Below are positions 25,434 through 34,799 of a DNA stretch of 64,000 bases, one piece after another (the first letter of the stretch is position 1; every line of letters starts with the position of its first letter). The DNA comes from Sulfuricurvum kujiense DSM 16994 (lineage in GTDB: Bacteria; Campylobacterota; Campylobacteria; Campylobacterales; Sulfurimonadaceae), in the NCBI RefSeq assembly GCF_000183725.1, contig NC_014762.1, forward strand, positions 1,302,001 through 1,366,000, read 5' to 3'. The position numbers and the translations under genes were made by a program. Below the pieces are notes generated by a model that was given only the letters and a program-made list of their open reading frames with translations, was not told where the DNA came from and did not search any database.

Positions 25434-27064
25434 ATCTCTATGCCGTACTGTTTGATTTTATACCCGATTTGTCGAGCAGTCATTCCGAGCAGTCTCGCCG
25501 CTTTGGTTTGAATACCGTGAGAATCGATGAGCGCTTGAAGAATCGATTCACGTTCGAGCTCCTGGAGACTTTTTTTGGTCATCGGTCCGCCGGAATGCAC
25601 TTCAGCGTGCGGCGTCGGTGCAGGCTGACTTATATATGCCGGCTGCGGCGTCGGAGCCGGTTCGCTTTGCATATAAAGTTTTTGATAATTAAACGGCAAT
25701 ACATGCGCCAGCATCTCCGGTTGAATTTCGCCGTCTGGGCAGATGAGTACGATACGCTCCATCGTATTTTGAAGCTCACGAATATTTCCAGGCCATGGAT
25801 AATCAAGCAGCAATTCCATCGCCTCTTTTGTAAAGTGCATCGTTTTACGGTGCTCTTTCATAAATCGGTGGAGATAATGCTCAATAAGCAATTTAACGTC
25901 TTCGTACCGCTCACGCAACGGCGGCAAGTTAATCGGAATGACGTTTAGACGGTAAAAAAGGTCTTCACGAAATTCCCCTTTGCGCACCATCTCTTCCAAA
26001 TTGCGGTTGGTTGCCGCTACGAGACGGACATTGGTTTTAATCGTTTTGTTCCCGCCGACCCGTTCGAACTCCTGCTCTTGCAAAATACGGAGAAGCTTCA
26101 CCTGCAGTGCCGGGGTAATATCGCCGATTTCATCGAGAAACAAAGTTCCGCCGTCTGCCAATTCAAACCGCCCTTTACGCATCTCACGCGCATCGGTAAA
26201 GGCTCCCTTCTCATGACCGAACAGTTCGCTCTCCAGCAAAGTTTCGCTGATTGCGGCACAGTTAAGTTTGATAAACGGACCGTTTTGGCGACGGCTGAGA
26301 TTATGTACCGCCGTAGCAATCAGCTCTTTACCGGTTCCTGTTTCCCCTCGGATTAAAATAGTCGCATCGGTCGGTGCAACGGTATTGATCATCCCGAAAA
26401 CTTGCTGCATTCGAGTAGATCGTCCGACGATGTTTTCAAATTTATAATCTTTTTGAAGCTCCTCTTTGTAGTAGGTTTTGAGCTCACTGAGGGACTCTTT
26501 TTCTTTCGTCATCGTTTGCTGTGCTTTTAAAGCCCCAACGAAGAGAGACCCTACGATGGTGAGCATACGGACGATTTCATCAAAATTAAGCGGACTGTTT
26601 TTTCCGATATTGGCGGAAATAACACCGATCACTTCGTCCTCTTGGAGGAGCGGCACAGCGACATAGGAGACCATTTGTGTCGAAATATTCCCCATTTTGT
26701 TCAGATAATTAATATTGTTATGGATATTTTCGATAACAATCGGTTCGCGGCTTTTGGCCGCAAGGCCTGTAGCCCCTTCACCGAAACGGTAGGTCGCCAT
26801 CTTTTTTTGATAGGGTTCCAAGTCAATGGAATTAAGAAGTTCAAGTTCATCGGCGTCGTCTTTTTTACGAAACAATGCACATCGTTCCAAATATCCGTGT
26901 TGTTTCAATTTACGCATCGCTTTTTCGACACTATCAAGAATCTCGGTTGTGCTGGTCAGCATGACGGCGATATCATACAGAAGGTTGATCTCTTTGTACG
27001 CAAAAGTTAGAGGGCAGGTCTGGCACTCTTCACGATTGGGGATGTTTGCTTCATAGGTCATCAT
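25430..27064 (-). CDS. nifA: Sigma-54-dependent activator NifA
   Basis: Master activator of nif promoters. 544 residues: GAF domain (about 25-180), AAA+ domain with Walker A GETGTGKE (240-247) and Walker B GGTLFLDE (305-312), and a C-terminal Fis-type helix-turn-helix (QTKAARLLGMTARQIGYKIKQYGI). The loop that touches sigma-54 reads GAFTDA (287-292), not GAFTGA. A CxxC pair sits near the N terminus (C14, C17), but the interdomain cysteine motif of oxygen-sensitive alpha-proteobacterial NifA is absent; the linker is Pro/Ala-rich. Divergent from the Tpx-like gene. No nifL is in the window. Confidence 0.9.
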   Translation of the reverse strand: MMTYEANIPNREECQTCPLTFAYKEINLLYDIAVMLTSTTEILDSVEKAMRKLKQHGYLERCALFRKKDDADELELLNSIDLEPYQKKMATYRFGEGATGLAAKSREPIVIENIHNNINYLNKMGNISTQMVSYVAVPLLQEDEVIGVISANIGKNSPLNFDEIVRMLTIVGSLFVGALKAQQTMTKEKESLSELKTYYKEELQKDYKFENIVGRSTRMQQVFGMINTVAPTDATILIRGETGTGKELIATAVHNLSRRQNGPFIKLNCAAISETLLESELFGHEKGAFTDAREMRKGRFELADGGTLFLDEIGDITPALQVKLLRILQEQEFERVGGNKTIKTNVRLVAATNRNLEEMVRKGEFREDLFYRLNVIPINLPPLRERYEDVKLLIEHYLHRFMKEHRKTMHFTKEAMELLLDYPWPGNIRELQNTMERIVLICPDGEIQPEMLAHVLPFNYQKLYMQSEPAPTPQPAYISQPAPTPHAEVHSGGPMTKKSLQELERESILQALIDSHGIQTKAARLLGMTARQIGYKIKQYGIEI

Positions 27065-27203
27065 TTGCTAATCTTTATCTCTTAAGTTATTTAGTAATTG
27101 TAGTACAAAACCCAACAATGAACCCTTATTCATATGGATAAAAAATAGGCAATTTATAGAACTGATTTTGCACTTATTGACAAAATGCCCTAAAGGAGAA
27201 ATT

Positions 27204-27752
27204 ATGCAGATTACTGTTCATGGAACACCGACACTGTTAGAGGGAAAAGAGATGACTATTTGGCGAGAAGCACCGGCCGCTCGCGTAACCAATCTTGACG
27301 GAAGTCAAAATGTTATCGGTATGATTGCTCCTACCGCGCAGTTGTTGATTGCTATTCCATCGCTAAAAACCGAAGTGTGTTCGTTAGGTGCTAAAAAATT
27401 CAATGATCTCATCAAGCAGTTCAAAAAATTGAAAACAGTGATGATTACCACTGACGATGCTTCATTTGTAAACGATTTTGTTGCAAGAGAAGGGATTGAC
27501 AGTGCGGAAATCGTGATTGACAGCGCACGTGACTTTGCCAAAAAATACGGTTTGCTGATCAGCGAAGGGAAGCTCAAGGACCGTCTCGCCCGTGCCGTCT
27601 TTGTCATCGATCAAGAGGGGATGATCAGCTATAAAGAACTTGTTGCCGAGATTACGGACGAAGTAGACTATGATAAATGTATCGAAGCAGTCGACAAAGC
27701 GGCAAACTTCAAGAAAAAAGGGCACGACCACGAAAACTGGATGGGTGTTTAA
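27204..27752 (+). CDS. Tpx-like peroxiredoxin lacking the usual resolving cysteine
   Basis: 182 residues. Thioredoxin-like fold with the peroxidatic site PSLKTEVCSLGAKKF (C59). In Tpx the resolving cysteine lies about 34 residues on in an RFCGAEGI-like context; here the matching place reads DFVAREGI, with Val93. Another cysteine is near the C terminus (C159). It could work as a one-Cys enzyme or use C159. AAGGAG lies before the ATG at 27204. First gene of a run beside nifA, so nitrogenase protection from peroxide is a reasonable guess. Confidence 0.8.
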   Translation: MQITVHGTPTLLEGKEMTIWREAPAARVTNLDGSQNVIGMIAPTAQLLIAIPSLKTEVCSLGAKKFNDLIKQFKKLKTVMITTDDASFVNDFVAREGIDSAEIVIDSARDFAKKYGLLISEGKLKDRLARAVFVIDQEGMISYKELVAEITDEVDYDKCIEAVDKAANFKKKGHDHENWMGV

Positions 27753-27764
27753 AAGGACTTTATT

Positions 27765-28199
27765 ATGGTCGAACAATACATTACATGGCTCCAGATGCAC
27801 GGCTTTCATCCTGATAATTTAGAAGATCGGGGGTTTAACGGCAATACCCCCTTATTGCTTGCTTCTTTGGAAGGGAACGCCATGATGGTTTCGCGTCTTA
27901 TCGAAGCGGGAAGCGATATTTATGCGGTAAATAATGATTATAACGGCGTCCTATTTAATGCCTGCTATGCAGCGTCGCCTGAAGTGATCCGATTGTTGGT
28001 AGAAGCGGGAGCAGATATCAATGACACAAATGAAGAGGGGACAACTGCACTGATGTACGCTGCTTCCGCTTCGCGTGCGGAGTGTGTTAAAATGCTCCTC
28101 AGCCTCGGTGCCGATCCGAAGCTTCATAATGAAGACGGATTCAGTGCGATAGAATTGACCAGCAATCGCGATATTTTTTTACAGCTTCGCAGTGCGTGA
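27765..28199 (+). CDS. Ankyrin-repeat protein
   Basis: 144 residues made of about four ankyrin repeats (FNGNTPLLLASLEGNAMMVSRLIEAGSDI; EVIRLLVEAGADINDTNEEG; TALMYAASASRAECVKMLLSLGADP). Cytoplasmic protein-binding adaptor; ankyrin genes recur next to nif genes in several diazotrophs. It starts 12 bases after the Tpx-like gene and overlaps the next gene's start by 8 bases, so all are one operon. Confidence 0.88.
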   Translation: MVEQYITWLQMHGFHPDNLEDRGFNGNTPLLLASLEGNAMMVSRLIEAGSDIYAVNNDYNGVLFNACYAASPEVIRLLVEAGADINDTNEEGTTALMYAASASRAECVKMLLSLGADPKLHNEDGFSAIELTSNRDIFLQLRSA

Positions 28200-29418
28200 A
28201 TCAACACTATTAACGCCAAAAAAGATTGCCGATAATCAGTCATTTTTGGACTGGGACACGCAACCTGAGATGTTTAAACACTATCCTCAGTTTTGCTATC
28301 GTGTACCGATCGCTGATTTTCCTTCATTATTGTGGCTTAAAGAGACTCGAAAAATAACCGATGAACGAACCGTTGTCAATAAGCCTTATCGACGCTTAAA
28401 CGTCCCTTCTGCCGGCAATCTTCACCCGATTGAGATGTATGTCCAAATTCGAAATGTTACCGGCCTGCTCAGCGGAATCTATCATTTTGATGTTCTGCAT
28501 GAAGAGCTGGTTATGATTGCCGAAATCGCAGGGGAGGGTATTGAACCATATTTGGGATTGAATACCCGTTTCAACGGTGCTATCGTAATGCTTTCATTGG
28601 TACCGTTTCGTTCGGGCTGGAAATACGGATTGCGCGCCTGGCGATATCTCTATCTGGATCTTGGGCATCAAATAGCGACATTTGTCGCATCTGTACGACA
28701 TTTTGGGTTATCATTGACAAAAATGTCTGTTCATAACGGATTAAGTCAAATTATGGGAATGGGGTATGATGAGACCATAGCCGCCGTATATGGAATCGGT
28801 GAGCCTTCAACGCGTCCGGTCAAGCCTCTGAGCAAACCGTTAATGCATGTCCAACCGACCGATTATACGCTTCCAATCGAGCAATTATATTCAGAAATAC
28901 AAGCACAATTGCCATACACCGATGTCCCCCTAACGGCAAAAAGGGAAAATTTTATAGCCTTAAATACTATTCGACGGAGTGCGAGAGAGTTTAATACGGA
29001 TACGATAGACGACTCTGCACTTAGGGAGTTGATGCAATTACCCGTCCCATTTTCACTGGAGGTCCTCTTTGTTGTGTTGCAGGCACACTCTATGCAACAA
29101 GGGATATATCGAAACGGAAAATGCGATGTTGACGGAAATTTTCTCTCTGAAATAGTCCATTTACTTTTGGATCAGCGTTTTATTGCCGGGGCAAATATGG
29201 TAGTATTAATCTACGCAGAGCATTTTAATGCAGCCTCTCATATCGAAGCGGGAGTTTATGCGCAAGAGCTTTATGCGGCGTGTGAATATCACGGTATCGG
29301 ATGCAGCGGAATCGGAGCTTTTTATGACCACGAAGCTTCCCGCTGGTCGGACAAATCACTGCTTTATGCGGTAGCTATAGGTGGAAAAAATGATTATCGG
29401 TGTACCAAAAGAGATTAA
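28192..29418 (+). CDS. SagB-type nitroreductase-fold dehydrogenase, duplicated domain
   Basis: 408 residues, GTG start overlapping the ankyrin gene. Nitroreductase/SagB features occur twice: RRLNVPSAGNLHPIEMYV with SGIYHFDVLHEEL in the first half, and NTIRRSAREFNTDTID in the second. SagB-like enzymes are FMN oxidoreductases; some make azole rings in peptides, but no peptide precursor or partner cyclodehydratase is visible. In this setting a redox role linked to nitrogen fixation is more likely, though unproved. Confidence 0.8.
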   Translation: MRESTLLTPKKIADNQSFLDWDTQPEMFKHYPQFCYRVPIADFPSLLWLKETRKITDERTVVNKPYRRLNVPSAGNLHPIEMYVQIRNVTGLLSGIYHFDVLHEELVMIAEIAGEGIEPYLGLNTRFNGAIVMLSLVPFRSGWKYGLRAWRYLYLDLGHQIATFVASVRHFGLSLTKMSVHNGLSQIMGMGYDETIAAVYGIGEPSTRPVKPLSKPLMHVQPTDYTLPIEQLYSEIQAQLPYTDVPLTAKRENFIALNTIRRSAREFNTDTIDDSALRELMQLPVPFSLEVLFVVLQAHSMQQGIYRNGKCDVDGNFLSEIVHLLLDQRFIAGANMVVLIYAEHFNAASHIEAGVYAQELYAACEYHGIGCSGIGAFYDHEASRWSDKSLLYAVAIGGKNDYRCTKRD

Positions 29419-30487
29419 AACGGATGAGTTTCGGGTCGGAATGACCCCTTCGGGTGTGCGTGAATTGACGAAATACGGGCACAGTATCATTATAGAATCG
29501 GGGGCCGGAAGTGGAAGCGGATTCGAAGATGCCCATTATGCCGATGCGGGTGCCGTCATACTCCAAAGTGTTGATGAACTTTACAGCAAAGCGCAGATGA
29601 TTATCAAGGTAAAAGAACCGATAGAGATCGAATATGACAGGCTCAAAGAGGGGCAAATCCTCTTTACCTACCTTCATCTTGCCGCTGACAAACGGCTAAC
29701 CGAAGTATTATGCGAAAAGAAAATTACCGCTTTGGCCTATGAAACGCTTCGTGTAGGCAGACGGCTTCCGCTGCTGGAGCCTATGAGCGAGATTGCAGGT
29801 CGTATGGCGACGTTGTTCGGAGCGGTTCATCTGGGGCGTTATAACGGCGGAAGCGGACGATTGCTCGGCGGCGCGGTCGGGGTCGAGAGAAATCATGTTG
29901 TCGTATTGGGAGCGGGGGTAGCAGGTAAATCGGCAGCTGATGCGGCAGCCGGTTTGGGTGCCCAAGTGAGTATGCTCGATATCAATATCGAGCGCTTGAC
30001 CTATCTTCGGGATGTGATGCCTTCCAATGTGACGATGATCTATTCCACACACGATTCAATATTAAATACTATCAAAGATGCCGATTTGATTATCGGTACG
30101 GTACTGCTTCCCGGTGCAAAAGCGCCGAAGTTGGTCACTCTGGAGATGTTATCGCTTTTGAAAAAAGGGACTGTTCTTGTCGATGTCTCTATCGATCAGG
30201 GGGGATGCTTTGAGACATCGCATCCTACAACCCATTCGCATCCGACGTATGAGATAGAGGGGATCGTCCATTATTGTGTCGCCAATATGCCCGGTATGTA
30301 TCCGCGTACATCGACAATAGCCCTTACCAACGCAACACTTCCGTATGCGATTAAAATTGCTTCGACACCGCTGGAAATACTCCTCAAAGATGAAGCGTAC
30401 AAAGGTGCACTTAACGTCTATAACGGAGACGTGACCAACCAGGCAGTAGCAGAGGCACACTCTATGACATACAAGGCTCTTACATGA
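29390..30487 (+). CDS. ald: Alanine dehydrogenase
   Basis: Interconverts pyruvate plus ammonium and L-alanine using NAD(H), so it could assimilate freshly fixed ammonium. 365 residues from the ATG at 29390 (MIIGVPKEIKTDEFRVG, the classical start), with AGGTGG upstream; a GTG three codons earlier is also in frame. NAD-binding motif VLGAGVAGKSAADAAAGLGA, and the C-terminal GIVHYCVANMPGMYPRTST. It overlaps the SagB-type gene by 29 bases and the next gene by 4. Confidence 0.93.
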   Translation: MIIGVPKEIKTDEFRVGMTPSGVRELTKYGHSIIIESGAGSGSGFEDAHYADAGAVILQSVDELYSKAQMIIKVKEPIEIEYDRLKEGQILFTYLHLAADKRLTEVLCEKKITALAYETLRVGRRLPLLEPMSEIAGRMATLFGAVHLGRYNGGSGRLLGGAVGVERNHVVVLGAGVAGKSAADAAAGLGAQVSMLDINIERLTYLRDVMPSNVTMIYSTHDSILNTIKDADLIIGTVLLPGAKAPKLVTLEMLSLLKKGTVLVDVSIDQGGCFETSHPTTHSHPTYEIEGIVHYCVANMPGMYPRTSTIALTNATLPYAIKIASTPLEILLKDEAYKGALNVYNGDVTNQAVAEAHSMTYKALT

Positions 30488-30801
30488 ACGAAATAGACAA
30501 AGCTCAGGAAATATTGGCCATATACCGTTTCTATAAAATGGACGGTAAACTTTACAATTACGATGAAGATAATCGGCTTGATGAATTATTTGACGCTGTT
30601 GTTCATGCGATCGATGATAGCGGCATCCTTAAGCCGCTGCTCCCGCAAGCAGAATTTGTTATTCCGTGTCGGGGAATACTGCAACAAGACCGTGCCTGGC
30701 TGCAACGTTTCGCTCATCAGGATACCCGTGCTTTTTTCCTTAGCGATATTTACGATTTCTTGAAATTGTTTACGGGACGGACACAATTGAGGGTCAATTA
30801 G
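30484..30801 (+). CDS. Small hypothetical protein of the nifA-side operon
   Basis: 105 residues, soluble, acidic at the start; no domain recognised. The ATG overlaps the ald stop (ATGA), so it is translated with ald. It has one cysteine in VIPCRGILQQDRAWL, and hydrophobic-aromatic patches at the C terminus (FFLSDIYDFLKLF). Conservation next to other nif clusters would show whether it has a nitrogen-fixation role. Confidence 0.65.
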   Translation: MNEIDKAQEILAIYRFYKMDGKLYNYDEDNRLDELFDAVVHAIDDSGILKPLLPQAEFVIPCRGILQQDRAWLQRFAHQDTRAFFLSDIYDFLKLFTGRTQLRVN

Positions 30802-30847
30802 AACACCTTATGCATTCCTAATCAATAAAGATTCCAGAAGGATGCAT

Positions 30848-32077
30848 ATGCTTCCCCCCATCGTCGAAATAAAGCCGGACGTTTATTTTACAGGTGCTTT
30901 TGATCCGAAAATCCGTACATTTGATATTATTATGAAAACCGCTAACGGCAGTTCCTACAACAGCTATGTTGTACGCGGCAGCGAAGGCGTAGCCGTAATG
31001 GATACCGTCAAAAAAGAGTTTAGTGATGATTTTTTTGCCCGGCTTGAACGGGTGTGCGAGTACGATGAAATTCGTTATATCGTTTTACACCATCTCGAAC
31101 CCGATCATTCCGGTGCGTTGATTGAACTGATGAAACGTGCTCCCGCTGCTAAGCTCATAATTTCCGGTCGTGCGGTCATGATGCTTAAAGGGATCATAAA
31201 AACCGATATTGAGTATGAACTGGCTACGACCGGTACGGTAATCTCTTTAGGAAACAAGACGATAGAGTTTATTATGACACCGTTTCTCCATTGGCCCGAT
31301 ACTATGAGCAGTTATTTGCATGAAGAAAAGCTGCTCTTTAGCGGAGACGTTTTCGGAAGCCATTATTATGACGAACGTCTTTTCGACGATCTCGTCGGCG
31401 ATTTTTCCTATGCGTTTCATTACTATTACGACCATATTATGCGTCCGTTTAAACAATATGTCCTTCAAGCCCTCAAGCTCTATGAAAAGTTTGAGATTGA
31501 CCTTATAGCGCCGTTGCACGGACCGATCCTACGCAGTAATCCACAAGGCTATATTGATAAATATGCACGCTGGAGCTCTGAAGCAAGGTTTAGAAAAAAT
31601 GAGTTCGGTACAAAAATGCTCTCTGTTTTTTATATTTCCAGTTATGAAAATACCCATAAAATGGCTGAAAAAATTACTCAGGGAGCGGATGAAGTAGAGG
31701 GGATACGTGCCAGTATGTACGACCTTGCCTCACTGGATGAGTCTAATATGATCACGCTGCTTGAGGAATCGGATGCGATACTGATAGGTTCTCCGACGAT
31801 TAACGGCGATGCGGTCAAGCCGGCATGGGATCTGCTATCGTGTATGGCGTATCTGGAACGAACGGGGAAAATCGGTGCGACATTCGGCTCTTACGGCTGG
31901 ACGGGTGAAGCGCCTGAAATGCTGCATGAACGTCTAAAAGGGCTAAAGTTCCGACTTCCGCTGGCACCCTTAAAAATAAAATTGATTCCTACCGAAGAAG
32001 AACTAAAGTCATGCATTGAATACGGCCGTGAAGTATCTGAAATTGCCATGGGGAAAATGATTGAAATAACCCTTTAG
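30848..32077 (+). CDS. Flavodiiron protein (FprA family)
   Basis: Reduces oxygen to water or nitric oxide to nitrous oxide at a diiron centre. 409 residues: metallo-beta-lactamase-like domain with HHLEPDH, FLHWPDTM, FSGDVFG and PLHGPIL supplying all the usual iron ligands, then a flavodoxin-like domain (FYISSYENTHKMAEKI, GSYGWTGEAPEM). The start at 30848 is favoured over 30842 because AGAAGG lies at proper distance. Placed at the end of the nifA-side operon, it probably scavenges oxygen for nitrogenase. Confidence 0.92.
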   Translation: MLPPIVEIKPDVYFTGAFDPKIRTFDIIMKTANGSSYNSYVVRGSEGVAVMDTVKKEFSDDFFARLERVCEYDEIRYIVLHHLEPDHSGALIELMKRAPAAKLIISGRAVMMLKGIIKTDIEYELATTGTVISLGNKTIEFIMTPFLHWPDTMSSYLHEEKLLFSGDVFGSHYYDERLFDDLVGDFSYAFHYYYDHIMRPFKQYVLQALKLYEKFEIDLIAPLHGPILRSNPQGYIDKYARWSSEARFRKNEFGTKMLSVFYISSYENTHKMAEKITQGADEVEGIRASMYDLASLDESNMITLLEESDAILIGSPTINGDAVKPAWDLLSCMAYLERTGKIGATFGSYGWTGEAPEMLHERLKGLKFRLPLAPLKIKLIPTEEELKSCIEYGREVSEIAMGKMIEITL

Positions 32078-32205
32078 AAATTTACAATTGGAGTATAAGT
32101 TAAATAAATATCAAATTTTAATCAAATATAAATAAATATTAATAATATAGAATATTAATTGCATACCCGTCACAAATCAGCTTTTTTATGACTGGGGAAA
32201 AACAG

Positions 32206-34797
32206 ATGGATCACCGCCTACTAAAGTACATGCAATCGGTGCAGGAATATGAAAAAGCACTGGATACCTTGTCGGAGAAATGGAATCTTCTGACAATGTT
32301 GGGGAAAATGAGTAATACGGGAATGGATATGATCGATACCCGTGCCGCTTTTGAAGCTTTGACTGCGGAGCTTTTGGACAAGCTCGGATTGGAAATTCTG
32401 AAAAAGACGACTTCGGAGATGGAAGCCAAAGCGCAGGTTGCGGTTGATATCGTTATCCGGAATTTGTTCGAGCGTACGGCCGATATCGGTTTTTTGGCGA
32501 CGGATGACGATATCCGTTTGTTTCTCCGACAATATCTGGCCGGAACAACGGATGATGCATCGCGGCAATCGCTCCGTGATCGTCGAATGGCACTTAAAAA
32601 CCGTTTTAAAGAGTATGTAGCCAAATACAGTGTTTACAGCAATATTATCCTTATGGATACACGCGGTAACATTGTCGCTCAGTTGGATGATCATAATCCC
32701 ATTACCAGCAGCAGCGATCCGTTGATTAAAGAGTCTTTAAGTACCTCAGCAGAGTATGTCGAAGTATTTCGTAAAACGGATTTGGTTCCGAATGCGGACA
32801 AGGCGTTGATTTACAGTTACAGGGTCAAGAGTTCAAGCAGCGACGACGCTGAGAATATCGGTGTATTGAGTTTAATCTTCCGTTTTGAAGATGAGATGGA
32901 GGGTATATTTAAAAATCTACGAACCGAAAATGACTGGATGGAAATCATGCTCCTCGATGCAGAGGGGTGTGTCATCAGCTGCAGCGATACAACCCATATT
33001 CCATTAGGGATCAAGATGGAAAAGGTTCTGGATAACGGGTATAAAATTATCCGTTTTGCCGGCCGGGAATATCTGGCTAGAACCTGTGCCACCAAAGGAT
33101 ACCAGGGATTTTTCGGTTTGGGATGGTACGGACATGTCATGATTCCGGTCGATCATGCATTCGAAAAGGCACCTCACGCATATAAAAGTATTGCTTCGGA
33201 AATACTCGAAACGGTACTGAAGCACTCCCCTCTATTTTCGGGAGATCTTAAAATGATCCCTAAAAAAGCGGATCAGATTCAAAAAGAGTTAGACGTCACC
33301 GTATGGAACGGTAATGTTCACATTGCCAATTCAAAAACAAACGAAAACTCTTTTTCCAAATCGCTTTTGAATGAGATTTCAAATACGGGATTCCAAACGA
33401 AAAAAGTATTTGAAGATTCTATCAGCAACCTTAATCATACCGTTCTTTCGGCCTATCTCGATGATGCGCAGTTTAATGCCTCTTTAGCCATCGACATTAT
33501 GGACCGAAATCTATATGAGAGGGCAAACGACTGCCGCTGGTGGGCATTAACCTCCGCATTCAAAGAGAAACTTTCCCAATCCGAACTTCAAAGAGACGAT
33601 GTATTTATGCTCGAATCGATTTTGACGTATATCAACAACCTCTATACTGTCTATACCAATCTGTTTTTATATGACCGCACCGGCACAATCATTGCCGTTT
33701 CGAACAGCAGTGACCAGCGGTTTGTCGGAAGTAAAATTGAAGATCAGTGGGTTCGTGATTCGTTAAAAGTTACCGATACACAGCGCTATAGCGTCAGTCA
33801 TTTTGCCAAAACGCCTTTGTATGACAATCGCCATACCTATATTTACGGTGCCGGGATCACAGATCCGTCGAATGAAGAGTGTGTCGGCGGAATCGGCATT
33901 GTTTTTGATTCCCAGCCGCAATTTGAAGCGATGCTCGAAGATGCGCTTCCTAGTGATAAAAACGGTGAGATGATTGAGGGGAGTTTTGCCCTCTTTACCG
34001 ACCGGGATAAAAATATTATAGCCTCCACAAGCAGCGATTATCGTGTGGGATCGCGTTTGGACATTGATGATTCCTATTTTTTATTGGAAAACGGAAACGG
34101 AAGTTCGGGGATTGTTGAGCTTGACGGTGACTATTATATCATGGGGCTTCATACTTCAAACGGATATCGAGAGTACAAAAAACACGATTTTTATAAAAAC
34201 GATGTCATTGCCTTTATTTTTGTACAAATCGTCAGAGGTGACGAACTGCCAAATGTTTGTACAATCGATAAGAGCCAGATGGTATGCAGCTATCCTAAAG
34301 TACAAGGCCTTGAAGAGACTGTCGATATCTCTACTTTTTATATCGGAAACAAGTTTTTCGGAGTAGAGTCTTACAATATCGTCAATTCTCTCAGTCAACA
34401 AAATGTTACGCGGATTATCGGAAGCGATGCCGTTTTCCTGGGTGTAGTCGGCAGCAAAGAGGGAGAAACCATCGGTGTTATCTCTTTGAATGAATTGCTC
34501 GATATCAATAGCACATACGATCCTCAGAGGGATGAACTGATTGTTCTAAAATCTTCACAGGAAAAAGACACGAAGTTTGCAATTGTCATCAGCCATATTA
34601 AAGACAGTCCTGAAATCCCGGTACGAAGCATCAAATCGTATTCAGGATCGCTCGCAGGCGTATCGCCGCTTACCAAAGCGGTTGTCATTCCCGATGAGGG
34701 GACAAGCAAGGGTGAAATGCTCTCGATTCTCGATATCGATGCTATTTTTAGAACATTGATCAAAAATCAAAATAAGCTTCCGCTAAAAGCTCTCTAA
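32206..34797 (+). CDS. Soluble tandem-Cache protein with C-terminal CheW domain
   Basis: 863 residues. Two copies of a helix-then-Cache-like block (NIILMDTRGNIVAQLDD and NLFLYDRTGTIIAVSNSSDQRFVG mark the sensor cores), then a CheW-like domain (STFYIGNKFFGVESYNIVN ... GVVGSKEGETIGVISLNELLDI). I see no membrane helix and no MCP signalling hairpin. So it seems to be a cytoplasmic sensor that joins chemotaxis arrays through CheW. Start at 32206 is favoured by GGGGAAAAACAG; 32188 lacks a site. Stop is 2 bases from the convergent Memo gene. Confidence 0.75.
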   Translation: MDHRLLKYMQSVQEYEKALDTLSEKWNLLTMLGKMSNTGMDMIDTRAAFEALTAELLDKLGLEILKKTTSEMEAKAQVAVDIVIRNLFERTADIGFLATDDDIRLFLRQYLAGTTDDASRQSLRDRRMALKNRFKEYVAKYSVYSNIILMDTRGNIVAQLDDHNPITSSSDPLIKESLSTSAEYVEVFRKTDLVPNADKALIYSYRVKSSSSDDAENIGVLSLIFRFEDEMEGIFKNLRTENDWMEIMLLDAEGCVISCSDTTHIPLGIKMEKVLDNGYKIIRFAGREYLARTCATKGYQGFFGLGWYGHVMIPVDHAFEKAPHAYKSIASEILETVLKHSPLFSGDLKMIPKKADQIQKELDVTVWNGNVHIANSKTNENSFSKSLLNEISNTGFQTKKVFEDSISNLNHTVLSAYLDDAQFNASLAIDIMDRNLYERANDCRWWALTSAFKEKLSQSELQRDDVFMLESILTYINNLYTVYTNLFLYDRTGTIIAVSNSSDQRFVGSKIEDQWVRDSLKVTDTQRYSVSHFAKTPLYDNRHTYIYGAGITDPSNEECVGGIGIVFDSQPQFEAMLEDALPSDKNGEMIEGSFALFTDRDKNIIASTSSDYRVGSRLDIDDSYFLLENGNGSSGIVELDGDYYIMGLHTSNGYREYKKHDFYKNDVIAFIFVQIVRGDELPNVCTIDKSQMVCSYPKVQGLEETVDISTFYIGNKFFGVESYNIVNSLSQQNVTRIIGSDAVFLGVVGSKEGETIGVISLNELLDINSTYDPQRDELIVLKSSQEKDTKFAIVISHIKDSPEIPVRSIKSYSGSLAGVSPLTKAVVIPDEGTSKGEMLSILDIDAIFRTLIKNQNKLPLKAL

Positions 34798-34799
34798 AT

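Noticed and set aside
27160-27190. Sigma-54-like TTGCAC...TTGAC before the Tpx-like gene
   Set aside because: Spacing between the two elements is two bases short and the -12 GC is missing.
28192-29418. Peptide-modification cluster around the SagB-type gene
   Set aside because: No precursor peptide, YcaO or cyclodehydratase gene is nearby; neighbours are metabolic and nif-related.
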